DNA from: Nocardioidaceae bacterium UBA4001
GTDB lineage: Bacteria > Actinomycetota > Actinomycetes > Propionibacteriales > Nocardioidaceae
Length of the DNA: 64,000 nucleotides
NCBI GenBank assembly: GCA_002384855.1
Contig: DGBP01000039.1
Span: 1 to 64,000, forward strand
Direction: 5' to 3'
In this document: one piece after another, positions 8,336-14,987 of the stretch
Position numbering within the stretch: the stretch's first letter is position 1
Layout: every line of letters begins with the position of its first letter
The notes under the pieces: model-generated
The model's input: only the letters and a program-made list of their open reading frames with translations
Database searches by the model: none
Told to the model about the DNA's origin: nothing
Made by a program: the position numbers and the translations under genes

Positions 8336-9367
8336 TTACCCGGCTGCCCAGGCGAGGAGTCGCTCCACCGGCCAGGTGTTCACGATCCGCTCGGTCGACA
8401 CCCCGATCTTCTCGGCCCGCGCACAGCCGTGGTCGAGGAAGTCGAGCTGGCCCGGAGCGTGCGCGTCGCTGTCGATCGAGAAGAGGCATCCGGCGTCGAT
8501 CGCGAGTCGCAGGAGGTCGTCGGGAGGGTCCACCCGCTCGGGCCGGGAGTTGATCTCCACCGCCACGTCGTGGGCGGCGCAGGCGGCGAACACCGCCTCG
8601 GCGTCGAAGGTGCTCGGCGGGCGGGTGCCGCGACCGCCGGTCACCAGCCGGCCCGTGACGTGGCCGAGCACGTTGGTGTGGGGGTTCTCGACGGCGGCGA
8701 CCATCCGCCGGGTCATCGCCGCGCTCTCCATGTGCAGCTTGGAGTGCACCGAGGACACCACGACCTCGAGCCGGTCGAGCATCTCGTCGGTCTGGTCGAG
8801 GTCGCCGCCGTCGAGGATGTCGACCTCGATCCCGCTGAGCAGCCGGAACCCCTCACCGAGGTGCTCGTTCACCGCCGCCACCACGTCCAGCTGCCGCACC
8901 AGCCGCTCCGCCGAGAGGCCGTTGGCGACCTTGAGCCGCGGCGAGTGGTCGCTGAGGACGGCGTACTCGTGGCCGAGCTCGATCGCGGTCATCGCCATCT
9001 CCTCGATCGGCGACCCGCCGTCGGACCAGTCCGAGTGCATGTGCAGGTCCCCGCGGAGCAGGGCGCGCAGCTCCCGGCCGCCCTCCGCCAGCGGTCCGGC
9101 GTCCTCCTCCAGCCGACGGAGGTACGACGGTGTCTGCCCGTCGAGCACCTCGCGGACCACCTTCTCGGTGGACGATCCGATGCCGGGGAGCTCGCGGAGC
9201 GTGCCCGCCCGCCCGCGGGCGCGCACCTCCTCGGGCGCCAGGGTCAGCAGGGTCGCGGCGGCCGTCCGGAAGGCGCGCACCTTGTAGGTCTCGGCGCGGC
9301 CGCGCTCGAGCAGGAACGCGATCCGCCGCAGCGCAGCGACCGGGTCGTCCGACTTTCTTCCGTCCAC
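8336..9367 (-). CDS. PHP-domain phosphoesterase with helix-hairpin-helix
   Basis: A 343-aa protein in which a helix-hairpin-helix module (about 8-75, with LRELPGIGSSTEKVV) precedes a PHP phosphoesterase domain beginning at GDLHMHSDWSDGG (about 107-118). The order is that of the C-terminal part of bacterial PolX polymerases but without the polymerase palm, so this is a stand-alone relative. Further metal ligands appear in SSVHSKLH and SIDSDAHAP. I chose the GTG at 9367 because AAGGAG lies six bases ahead; the frame continues upstream without a ribosome site. Likely a DNA-end or nucleotide phosphoesterase, inferred from domains only. Confidence 0.88.
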   Translation of the reverse strand: MDGRKSDDPVAALRRIAFLLERGRAETYKVRAFRTAAATLLTLAPEEVRARGRAGTLRELPGIGSSTEKVVREVLDGQTPSYLRRLEEDAGPLAEGGRELRALLRGDLHMHSDWSDGGSPIEEMAMTAIELGHEYAVLSDHSPRLKVANGLSAERLVRQLDVVAAVNEHLGEGFRLLSGIEVDILDGGDLDQTDEMLDRLEVVVSSVHSKLHMESAAMTRRMVAAVENPHTNVLGHVTGRLVTGGRGTRPPSTFDAEAVFAACAAHDVAVEINSRPERVDPPDDLLRLAIDAGCLFSIDSDAHAPGQLDFLDHGCARAEKIGVSTERIVNTWPVERLLAWAAG

Positions 9368-9512
9368 AGCCTGCTCCTTCCCATCTGCGCAGGTCAGACA
9401 CCTGTCCGTAGACCGTCCGGGCGTGTCCTCCACAGCGTCGTGCACCGGACAGACGGGACGAATCCACAGGCCCTGCCCCGGCCTCCACATTCTGTCCACA
9501 ACCTTGTCCACA
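9360..9512. promoter_or_regulatory. Cluster of DnaA-box-like sites
   Basis: A perfect actinobacterial DnaA box TTGTCCACA is at 9504-9512 and a one-mismatch copy CTGTCCACA at 9492-9500. Four weaker sites keep the CCACA core in the same orientation: CCGTCCACA 9360-9368, TCCTCCACA 9426-9434, GAATCCACA 9460-9468 and GCCTCCACA 9481-9489. Six same-direction sites in 153 bases lie upstream of, and over the start of, the PHP gene. No dnaA or dnaN is nearby. Confidence 0.5.
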
Positions 9513-9685
9513 GAGGTGGACCACCGGCCGTTGACCGCCGCCGATCCTGCCACCTAGCGTGAACCACGAAGAGGCCCTCGGTCATCGACGGCGGCGTTCG
9601 CAAGGGGAAGGCAAGCGCCGTCGCAGGCCGACCGAGGGCCTCTCGACACGTCGCGCAGCCGGGCCGGGTACGAGCCGGCCCGCTG
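9513..9685. other. Intergenic region with a long inverted repeat
   Basis: With the DnaA-box stretch this makes a gap of about 318 bases without a gene. It contains the inverted repeat GAGGCCCTCGGTC (9571-9583) and GACCGAGGGCCTC (9630-9642), perfect over 13 bases, enclosing a second shorter pair (CGACGGCG / CGCCGTCG). It lies just downstream of the minus-strand enoyl-CoA hydratase gene, so it may end that transcript, but no T-tract follows. Confidence 0.55.
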
Positions 9686-10474
9686 TCAGCGGCCGGTGAA
9701 CCGGGGGGCCCGGCGCTCCTGGGCCGCAGCGATCCCCTCCTGCAGGTCCTCGGTGGCCAGTGTGACCGGCTGGGCGAGCGCCTCCCACTGCAGCGCGCTC
9801 TCGAGGTCGCGGTGGCCACCGGTGCGCAGCGCAAGCGTGGTGTAGCGGCTCGGCACCGGCGCGGTGGCCGCGATGCCGGCCGCCACCTCCAGCACGTCGT
9901 CGAGGAACGTCTCGGCCGGCATCACCCGCGAGACCATTCCGAGCCGCAGCGCCTCCTCGGCGTCGACCACCCGGCCGGTGAGCAGGAGGTCACGCGCGTG
10001 GGCCTCGCCGACCACCTCGGGCAGCAGGTGGGTCGCGGCCATCCCGGGATGCATCCCGAGCTTCACGAACGGAGCACCCAGCTTGGCCCCGCTCGCGGCG
10101 TACCTGAGGTCACAGGCGAGGGCCACGCACAGCCCCGCACCGATGGCCGGGCCGTTCACGGCGGCGATCGTGGGGACCTCGAGCCGGCGGATCGACAGCC
10201 AGGCGCGGTAGAAGGCGATCATCCTCGTGCGCAGCCGGTCCACCGACGCGTCCGGCTCGCTCGCGATCCAGCTGGTGTTGCCGCCGGAGCAGAACGCCGA
10301 GCCCTCGCCGGTGACCACGACCGCCCGCACCGAGCGGTCCCCGGCGAGCTCGTCGACCGCCTCGACCCACGAGGCCGTCATCTCGTCCGACATCGCGTTG
10401 CGCTGTGCGGGGTTGTCCAGGGTCAGCAGGACCACGCCGTCGGAGGGGCGGTCCACGCGCAGGTGAAGGCTCAT
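9686..10474 (-). CDS. Enoyl-CoA hydratase/isomerase family protein
   Basis: A 262-aa crotonase-fold protein. The oxyanion-hole segment is SAFCSGGN (about 65-72), followed by VPTIAAVNGPAIGAGLCVALACDLRYAA. A typical second-helix signature continues to the C-terminal ERRAPRFTGR. The start ATG lies 7 bases after TAGTCT (10482-10487), consistent with a leaderless transcript and with the usual family length. It stands alone between an inverted repeat and a divergent zinc-ribbon gene, so its pathway (probably beta-oxidation or a related acyl-CoA route) cannot be set from context. Confidence 0.9.
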   Translation of the reverse strand: MSLHLRVDRPSDGVVLLTLDNPAQRNAMSDEMTASWVEAVDELAGDRSVRAVVVTGEGSAFCSGGNTSWIASEPDASVDRLRTRMIAFYRAWLSIRRLEVPTIAAVNGPAIGAGLCVALACDLRYAASGAKLGAPFVKLGMHPGMAATHLLPEVVGEAHARDLLLTGRVVDAEEALRLGMVSRVMPAETFLDDVLEVAAGIAATAPVPSRYTTLALRTGGHRDLESALQWEALAQPVTLATEDLQEGIAAAQERRAPRFTGR

Positions 10475-10624
10475 GAGGCGGAGACTACCCAGCACGGAGC
10501 GGCGGGGCGCCGTACCCTCGCCCTCGAGCCCAAGATCACCACAAACCGGATATTCCGGACGCAGTCTGAGCGTGAACACGCCCCACACGAGCCGGCGTTG
10601 CATGCATCCGGGCCCCGCCTGACG

Positions 10625-10630
10625 TAGGGT
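10625..10630 (+). promoter_or_regulatory. Candidate -10 of the small zinc-ribbon gene
   Basis: TAGGGT lies about 90 bases upstream of the ATG at 10720, implying a 5' UTR of about 80 nt. A small dyad CCGGA-TAT-TCCGG (10545-10557) sits further upstream and could be an operator. Confidence 0.35.
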
Positions 10631-10719
10631 GCGAACGGCTGCTGAGCACCGGTGGCCCCGGCGGGCAGGGCCCCAGGCCCCCGCCGACGACCCGATCGAC
10701 GATGAACAAGGAGGCCGTC

Positions 10720-10878
10720 ATGGCGGAGACCTGGAGCGGCGAGTTCTACTGCGTGAAGTGCAAGGAGAAGCGCGAGGCCGAGGGCGAGGTGAGGGTCAAC
10801 GACAAGGGCACCCGCATGGCGAAGGCCAAGTGCCCCGTCTGTGGCACCAACCTGAACCGCATCCTCGGCAAGGCCTGA
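10720..10878 (+). CDS. Small zinc-ribbon protein (DUF5679 type)
   Basis: A 52-aa protein with two CxxC pairs, YCVKCK at 10-15 and CPVCG at 38-42, which together make a rubredoxin-like zinc ribbon. It matches the small actinobacterial DUF5679 family in length and pattern. AAGGAGG lies five bases before the ATG at 10720; an in-frame ATG six codons earlier has no comparable site. A strong hairpin follows the stop, so the gene is a self-contained transcript. Function unknown. Confidence 0.88.
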   Translation: MAETWSGEFYCVKCKEKREAEGEVRVNDKGTRMAKAKCPVCGTNLNRILGKA

Positions 10879-10900
10879 GCGCCAAGCCGCGAACGACGTC

Positions 10901-10934
10901 GACGGCGGGGTCTCCTTCGGGAGGCCCCGCCGTC
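10901..10934 (+). terminator. Hairpin after the zinc-ribbon gene
   Basis: GACGGCGGGGTCTCC pairs with GGAGGCCCCGCCGTC around a short TTCG-type loop. No T-run follows, which is common for actinobacterial terminators. Confidence 0.65.
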
Positions 10935-11007
10935 GTGTCGTCCGGGACCCCGCGTGCCCTGTGGACGACCACCGACGCCCTCCGGCGGAACCGGGCACCC
11001 TCGTGGG

Positions 11008-11943
11008 GTGACCAGCGAGCCCAGCAGCCTCCCCCGCCTCGTGCCGCGCCCGGGCGTCCACGTGCTCCGTCGCGGCGCCGGTGAGCTCCAGGTCGGCCTC
11101 GACCCGGCACGCGCCGTGGTCCTCCCCGACCGACCGTCGGTGCGAGCCCTCGTGACGGCGCTCACCAGCCCGGCCTCACCCCGCCCCCGGGAGTACGACG
11201 CCGACGCGCTCGACCAGCTCGTCGCGAGCGGACTGCTCGTGGACGCCGACACCCTCCTGCCGCTGCTCCCCGCCGACGAGGGGGCCCGCGGGGGTGTCGC
11301 GGCCGTGGCAGCGCAGGACGGGGACGGCACGCCGGGACGCCTCAGGGCGCGCCAGGACACCGTCGTGGAGGTGACCTCCTGCGGCGGGCCGGAGGCCCGG
11401 ACACTGCGTGAGCACGTGGTCGCTCTCCTCCGCGCCTGCGGACTGCAGGAGCTCCGGCCGACACCACCCGCACGGCGACGCGCAGGCAGCGCCCCCCAGG
11501 AGGAGGCCCGGCTGGGCCTGCTCGTGTGCGTCGGCGAGCCCGTCCGTGAGGAGCTGGACCGGTGGATGCGGGTCGGCCTCCCGCACCTGCTGCTGAGGCT
11601 CGTCGAGGGGCACGCGGTGATCGGCCCCTTCGTGCTGCCGGGCGAGACCGCGTGCCTGCGCTGCCTCGACGCCCACCACACCGACGTCGACCCGTGCTGG
11701 CCGCTGCTGGTCGCGCAGTACGCCTCCGCCGTGGCCCGGAACCGCGAGGACACCGTCCCCGAGCCGGTGGACCCGCTCCTGGCCGCGCTCGGCGCCGCCT
11801 GGGCCGCCCGCGAGGTGGTCTCCCATGTGGAGGGACGGCGCGTCTCGACCACCTCGGCGACGATCCGGCTCGACCCGCACCTGACCGCCCTGGAGACCCG
11901 CGCCTGGCCGCGTCACCCCGAGTGCGGGTGCTCTTGGGCGTGA
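11008..11943 (+). CDS. Orphan TOMM cyclodehydratase-like protein
   Basis: A 311-aa protein resembling the E1/ThiF-like partner in thiazole/oxazole-modified microcin synthesis (cyclodehydratase or leader-peptide-binding domain). It has a winged N-terminal region and a ThiF-like domain with the paired cysteines CLRC (in ETACLRCLDAHH) and the C-terminal HPECGCSW, together a likely zinc site. There is no YcaO, dehydrogenase or obvious precursor peptide nearby. The orphan copy followed by an ABC1 kinase and whiB7/uvrD2 is an arrangement I recall from other actinobacteria. GTG at 11008 was chosen for length. Biochemical role unknown. Confidence 0.78.
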   Translation: MTSEPSSLPRLVPRPGVHVLRRGAGELQVGLDPARAVVLPDRPSVRALVTALTSPASPRPREYDADALDQLVASGLLVDADTLLPLLPADEGARGGVAAVAAQDGDGTPGRLRARQDTVVEVTSCGGPEARTLREHVVALLRACGLQELRPTPPARRRAGSAPQEEARLGLLVCVGEPVREELDRWMRVGLPHLLLRLVEGHAVIGPFVLPGETACLRCLDAHHTDVDPCWPLLVAQYASAVARNREDTVPEPVDPLLAALGAAWAAREVVSHVEGRRVSTTSATIRLDPHLTALETRAWPRHPECGCSWA

Positions 11944-11995
11944 GACGAGGAGGGTGCGCCTGAAACCCTTTGGCGGCGTCCGCGACAATGGAGAC

Positions 11996-13333
11996 ATGAC
12001 CGACCTCCCGCGCAAGGCCGCTGCGCGCACCGCCCGTCTCGCGGCGCTGCCCCTCGGTTTCGCCGGTCGGACCGCGGTCGGGGTCGGCAAGCGCCTCGGC
12101 GGCGCCCCCGCGGAGGCGGTCATGACGGAGGTCCAGCAGCGGACCGCGGAGCAGCTGTTCCGCACCCTGGGGGACCTCAAGGGCGGCGCCATGAAGATGG
12201 GCCAGGCCCTGTCGATCCTCGAGTCCGCGCTCCCCGAGGAGCTTGCGGCGCCGTACCGCGCCCACCTCACCCGCCTGCAGGACTCCGCGCCTCCGATGTC
12301 GGCCGGGACCGTCCACGGCGTGCTGGACCGCGAGCTGGGCACGTCGTGGCGCAGGCTGCTCGTGGAGTTCGACGACAACCCCGCCGCCGCCGCGTCGATC
12401 GGCCAGGTGCACCGGGGCCGGTGGCACGACGGCCGCGAGGTCGCGGTCAAGGTGCAGTACCCCGGCGCCGAGGACGCCCTCCTCTCCGACCTGCGGCAGC
12501 TCAGCCGGCTCGCGCGCACCTTCGGGTCGGTGGTGCCGGGCGTGGACATCAAGCCGCTCATCGAGGAGCTGCAGTCGAGGGTGGCCGAGGAGCTCGACTA
12601 CGAGCTCGAGGCCGAGGCCGAGCAGGTCTTCGCGACCGAGTTCGAGGGCGACGAGCACTTCGTGGTCCCGCACGTGGTCGCGGGCAGCAGCAGGGTGCTG
12701 GTCTCGGAGTGGCTCGAGAGCAGGTCGTCGCTGGCCCGGATGATCGCCGAGGGCACCCAGGAGGAACGCGACCACTACGGCGGCCTGTACGCCCGCTTCC
12801 TCTTCTCCGGCCCCGCCCGCACGGGCATGCTGCACGCCGACCCGCACCCGGGGAACTTCCGGGTCCTGCCCGCCGAGGACGGCGGGCTCGGCCGCCTGGG
12901 CGTCCTCGACTTCGGGGCGGTCGCCCGCCTGCCCGAGCGCAGCCTCCCCGCGTCGATCGGCACGCTCATGCGCATCGCCCTCGACGACGACTACCGGACA
13001 GTGGTGGCGCGGCTGCGAGAGGAGGGGTTCATCAAGCCGCGGATCAACGTGGACCCCGAGGAGCTGAGGGAGTTCCTGGCCCCGTTCATCGAGCCCGCGC
13101 GCCCCGAGACCTTCCGGTTCTCTCGTGAGTGGATGCGCGAGCAGTTCACCCGGCTGAACAACCCCCGGGAGCCCGGCTACACCCTCGCCATCCGGTTGAA
13201 CCTGCCGCCGTCGTACCTGCTGATCCACCGGGTCTGGCTCGGTGGCGTGGCCGTGATGTGCCAGCTCGAGGCCGAGGCGCCGTTCCGCTCACTCCTCGAG
13301 GAGTCGCTGCCCGGTTTCGCCGGCGAGGGCTGA
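11996..13333 (+). CDS. ABC1/UbiB-type atypical kinase
   Basis: A 445-aa protein of the AarF/ABC1/UbiB family, like M. tuberculosis Rv3197 in place and size. Family hallmarks are present: the KxGQ motif (Lys67-Gln70, KMGQALS), the alanine-rich loop AAAASIGQVH (130-139), the lysine of AVKVQYPG (Lys152) and the metal-binding HADPHPGNF around 280. In UbiB-type proteins these enforce ATP binding but suppress protein-kinase activity. ATG at 11996. In mycobacteria the neighbour whiB7 makes this gene part of the antibiotic-response locus; here it is on the opposite strand from whiB7. Confidence 0.93.
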   Translation: MTDLPRKAAARTARLAALPLGFAGRTAVGVGKRLGGAPAEAVMTEVQQRTAEQLFRTLGDLKGGAMKMGQALSILESALPEELAAPYRAHLTRLQDSAPPMSAGTVHGVLDRELGTSWRRLLVEFDDNPAAAASIGQVHRGRWHDGREVAVKVQYPGAEDALLSDLRQLSRLARTFGSVVPGVDIKPLIEELQSRVAEELDYELEAEAEQVFATEFEGDEHFVVPHVVAGSSRVLVSEWLESRSSLARMIAEGTQEERDHYGGLYARFLFSGPARTGMLHADPHPGNFRVLPAEDGGLGRLGVLDFGAVARLPERSLPASIGTLMRIALDDDYRTVVARLREEGFIKPRINVDPEELREFLAPFIEPARPETFRFSREWMREQFTRLNNPREPGYTLAIRLNLPPSYLLIHRVWLGGVAVMCQLEAEAPFRSLLEESLPGFAGEG

Positions 13334-13342
13334 GCCGACCGG

Positions 13343-13507
13343 CTACCACCACTCGCTGTCGAGCTTCGACTCGATCGCGCGCAGGTTCTCCCGCGAGCAG
13401 GTCTCGCAGAAGCTCTTCGCCCGACCGTTCTCGACCGCGGTGGTCCACGTCAGCGGTGGCGGGTCGCCGGGGGCGGTGGCACCGCAGTGGTCGCAGGTGA
13501 CGGGCAC
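13343..13507 (-). CDS. Small CxxC-pair zinc protein
   Basis: A 54-aa protein too short for most gene callers. Two CxxC pairs, TCDHCG (4-9) and FCETCS (33-38), form a probable zinc finger, and the C-terminus ends in SEWW. It starts with GTG at 13507 and ends in TAG ten bases past the convergent kinase stop. The composition and codon pattern (third-position G/C) fit a real gene. I do not recognise a named family. Confidence 0.7.
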   Translation of the reverse strand: MPVTCDHCGATAPGDPPPLTWTTAVENGRAKSFCETCSRENLRAIESKLDSEWW

Positions 13508-13532
13508 GTCGTCCAGCCTACGCGTAGGAGAA

Positions 13533-13565
13533 GGACCCCCGGCAGCGCGAGGCTGCCGGGGGTCC
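13533..13565 (-). terminator. Perfect 14-bp hairpin below the 54-aa paralogues
   Basis: GGACCCCCGGCAGC (13533-13546) pairs perfectly with GCTGCCGGGGGTCC (13552-13565) around a 5-base loop. It lies 35 bases past the stop of the last 54-aa gene and ahead of the next minus-strand gene, so it probably ends the whiB7-side transcript. Confidence 0.7.
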
Positions 13566-13600
13566 GGGTGGTGGTCGCCCCTTGCGGGCTCAGGGCCGGC

Positions 13601-13765
13601 TCACAGGGAGCGGGCCAGCGCGGCGCGGGCCTGCTGGGCCGCCCGCTCGGCGCGGCGGGACAGTCGCCGGGCCCGTGCGATCCGGTGTCCCAGTCGCAGG
13701 TCCTGCGCCTCTCCCAGGCGCGCGGCTATGTGCGCTCGGGCCAGATCTTCGTTGATCAAGTTCAT
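13601..13765 (-). CDS. 54-aa basic helical protein, copy A
   Basis: Small, strongly basic, alanine/arginine-rich protein (begins MNLINEDLARAHIAARLGEA) predicted to be helical. It aligns end to end, without gaps, with the next gene (same 54-aa length; shared EDL-RAH-A-RL-EA, ARR--RRAERA and the C-terminal RSL). Both copies have GGAG exactly seven bases before the ATG, which fixes the starts. An alternative ATG five codons upstream exists here but not in copy B. The pair follows whiB7 on the same strand. No family recognised; nucleic-acid or ribosome binding would suit the charge but is speculation. Confidence 0.7.
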   Translation of the reverse strand: MNLINEDLARAHIAARLGEAQDLRLGHRIARARRLSRRAERAAQQARAALARSL

Positions 13766-13862
13766 CTTCGTGCTCCGCATCGTGTGGGTCATCGTGGGTT
13801 TGTTCGCTTTCTGGTCAGGCCCTCGGGCCGGCTGCAGGGGTCGGCTGGTGCTGCGGCGTGTC

Positions 13863-14027
13863 CTACAGCGAGCGGAGGAGCGAGAGCCTGGCTGCGGCGG
13901 AGGCGCGCTCGGCCCTGCGGGCCTTGCGACGTGCGAGCGCGAGGTGCTGCGCACGGCGCTGTGAGCGGGCCTCGTCGAGCCGCCCGGCCATGTGGGCCCG
14001 GGTGAGGTCCTCTGAGAAGTGGTTCAT
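13863..14027 (-). CDS. 54-aa basic helical protein, copy B
   Basis: Tandem paralogue of the preceding entry (begins MNHFSEDLTRAHMAGRLDEA, ends LSLLRSL). The N-terminal 20 residues and the RRAERA block are the best conserved. The copies are separated by 97 bases, and whiB7 ends 107 bases upstream of this one, so all three could share a transcript. GGAG with 7-base spacing precedes the ATG. The divergence between copies, with length and frame kept, argues that both are maintained. Function unknown. Confidence 0.7.
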   Translation of the reverse strand: MNHFSEDLTRAHMAGRLDEARSQRRAQHLALARRKARRAERASAAARLSLLRSL

Positions 14028-14134
14028 CGTGAGACTCCGTTGTCTTCTGATGTGGCGGTCGGTTGTCTGCTGGTCGTCGACGGGTCTGGGTCCGGCGATG
14101 CGGTGCTGGTCGGTCTGGTCGCTGCCTCTGCGCT

Positions 14135-14413
14135 TCAGGCGGCCAGCTCGTTCTTGCGGGGCCGGCCGCGGGGGCGCTTGCGGGGGATCACGACCCCCTG
14201 CAGGAACAGCTCGCCACCCCACACGCCCCAGGGCTCCCTCCGGTCGAGGGCACCGGCGAGGCACTCGGCACGAACCGGGCACCCCTGGCACAGGGCCTTG
14301 GCGGTCTCCACGTCGGCGGGGCTCTCGGCGAAGAACAGCTCCGCGCTCTCCCTACGACAGGGGAGCTGGTCGCCCGTGGCCTCGGACTGGCGGTCCAGGA
14401 CGCTGATAGTCAT
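14135..14413 (-). CDS. whiB7: WhiB7 transcriptional activator
   Basis: A 92-aa WhiB-family iron-sulfur protein. The four cluster cysteines are Cys19, Cys42, Cys45 and Cys51 (LPC, LCQGCPVRAEC); the GVWGG turn is at 63-67; the C-terminus carries the AT-hook KRPRGRPRK (79-87), the feature that separates WhiB7 from other Wbl proteins. WhiB7 binds region 4 of the principal sigma factor and activates intrinsic antibiotic-resistance genes, including its own. AAGGAGG precedes the ATG. Location next to uvrD2 matches mycobacteria. Its leader contains an upstream frame and a terminator, described separately. Confidence 0.95.
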   Translation of the reverse strand: MTISVLDRQSEATGDQLPCRRESAELFFAESPADVETAKALCQGCPVRAECLAGALDRREPWGVWGGELFLQGVVIPRKRPRGRPRKNELAA

Positions 14414-14449
14414 CTGTCACCTCCTTGTGACTGTTCGCTGGTGTGCGAG

Positions 14450-14491
14450 AAACAAAAGGGCCGCGGATCCCGGGTTCCGGGTTCCGCGGCC
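14450..14491 (-). terminator. Intrinsic terminator/attenuator in front of whiB7
   Basis: On the minus strand GGCCGCGGA (14483-14491) pairs perfectly with TCCGCGGCC (14459-14467), followed by CTTTTGTTT, a rare U-rich tract in this GC-rich sequence. It lies between the stop of the 79-codon upstream frame and the whiB7 ribosome site, where it would stop transcription before whiB7. A CCCGGGT in the end of the upstream frame (14545-14551) could pair with the loop sequence and compete. Confidence 0.75.
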
Positions 14492-14517
14492 TGGAGGCTG
14501 CCGACGTAGATGTGGAT

Positions 14518-14757
14518 CTAGGTCGGTGGACTCCAGGCGGAGGTACCCGGGAAGGCGTCCTCGAGGACACGGGCGTCGACGATGTGGGCAAAGGTGCGCA
14601 CTCGTGCCACGCCGGCGCCATCACGCGTGCTCCCGGCAGCTGCCGACACTCCACCCACGGTCGGGAGGGTGCGCACAGCGGCAGCGGGCGTGGACGCGGT
14701 CCAGTAACTGGGCATGGCGAAGCCGTCCTGCGTGCTGGTCGTGGTGATCTCGATCAT
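14518..14757 (-). CDS. 79-codon upstream frame in the whiB7 leader
   Basis: A 79-aa frame starting MIEITTTSTQDGFAMPSYWT with one of the best ribosome sites in the window (GAAGGAGGTG, 7 bases before the ATG). The product is unremarkable (Ala/Thr/Val-rich, no membrane span). Its stop lies 27 bases before the terminator hairpin that precedes whiB7. In mycobacteria and Streptomyces whiB7/wblC leaders, translation of an upstream frame governs attenuation, so this is likely a regulatory leader frame; a functional peptide is not excluded. Confidence 0.75.
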   Translation of the reverse strand: MIEITTTSTQDGFAMPSYWTASTPAAAVRTLPTVGGVSAAAGSTRDGAGVARVRTFAHIVDARVLEDAFPGTSAWSPPT

Positions 14758-14836
14758 CTGTGTGCACCTCCTTCTGGTGTGTGGGGCGCCGGTCTTGTCA
14801 GGACCGTGTGCGCGCGTCGGTGTTCGGTGAGAGGAA

Positions 14837-14874
14837 ACTATCGCCACCCCCCTGTAAGCGGCAAACCATTTAAT
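14837..14874 (-). promoter_or_regulatory. whiB7 promoter with AT-rich WhiB7 box
   Basis: Minus strand: ATTAAATGG (14866-14874) directly abuts a -35 TTTGCC (14860-14865), with 17 bases to GATAGT (14837-14842). The AT-rich block next to the -35 is where the WhiB7 AT-hook binds in known WhiB7 promoters, and the flanking 14875-14893 is also unusually AT-rich. This supports autoregulation. Confidence 0.7.
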
Positions 14875-14987
14875 GGGTATTTCCCAAAAAACTTGTGGCC
14901 GCATCAACGAGATGGCCCGATCGGGTCATGGGAACGAGGGACGAAACCGGGCGAAACGCCCACGGCGGTGGACCGGCGACCTCCTCG

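Noticed and set aside
9360..9512. A replication origin
   Set aside because: Apart from the DnaA-like sites there is no dnaA, dnaN, recF or gyrB nearby and no AT-rich unwinding region.
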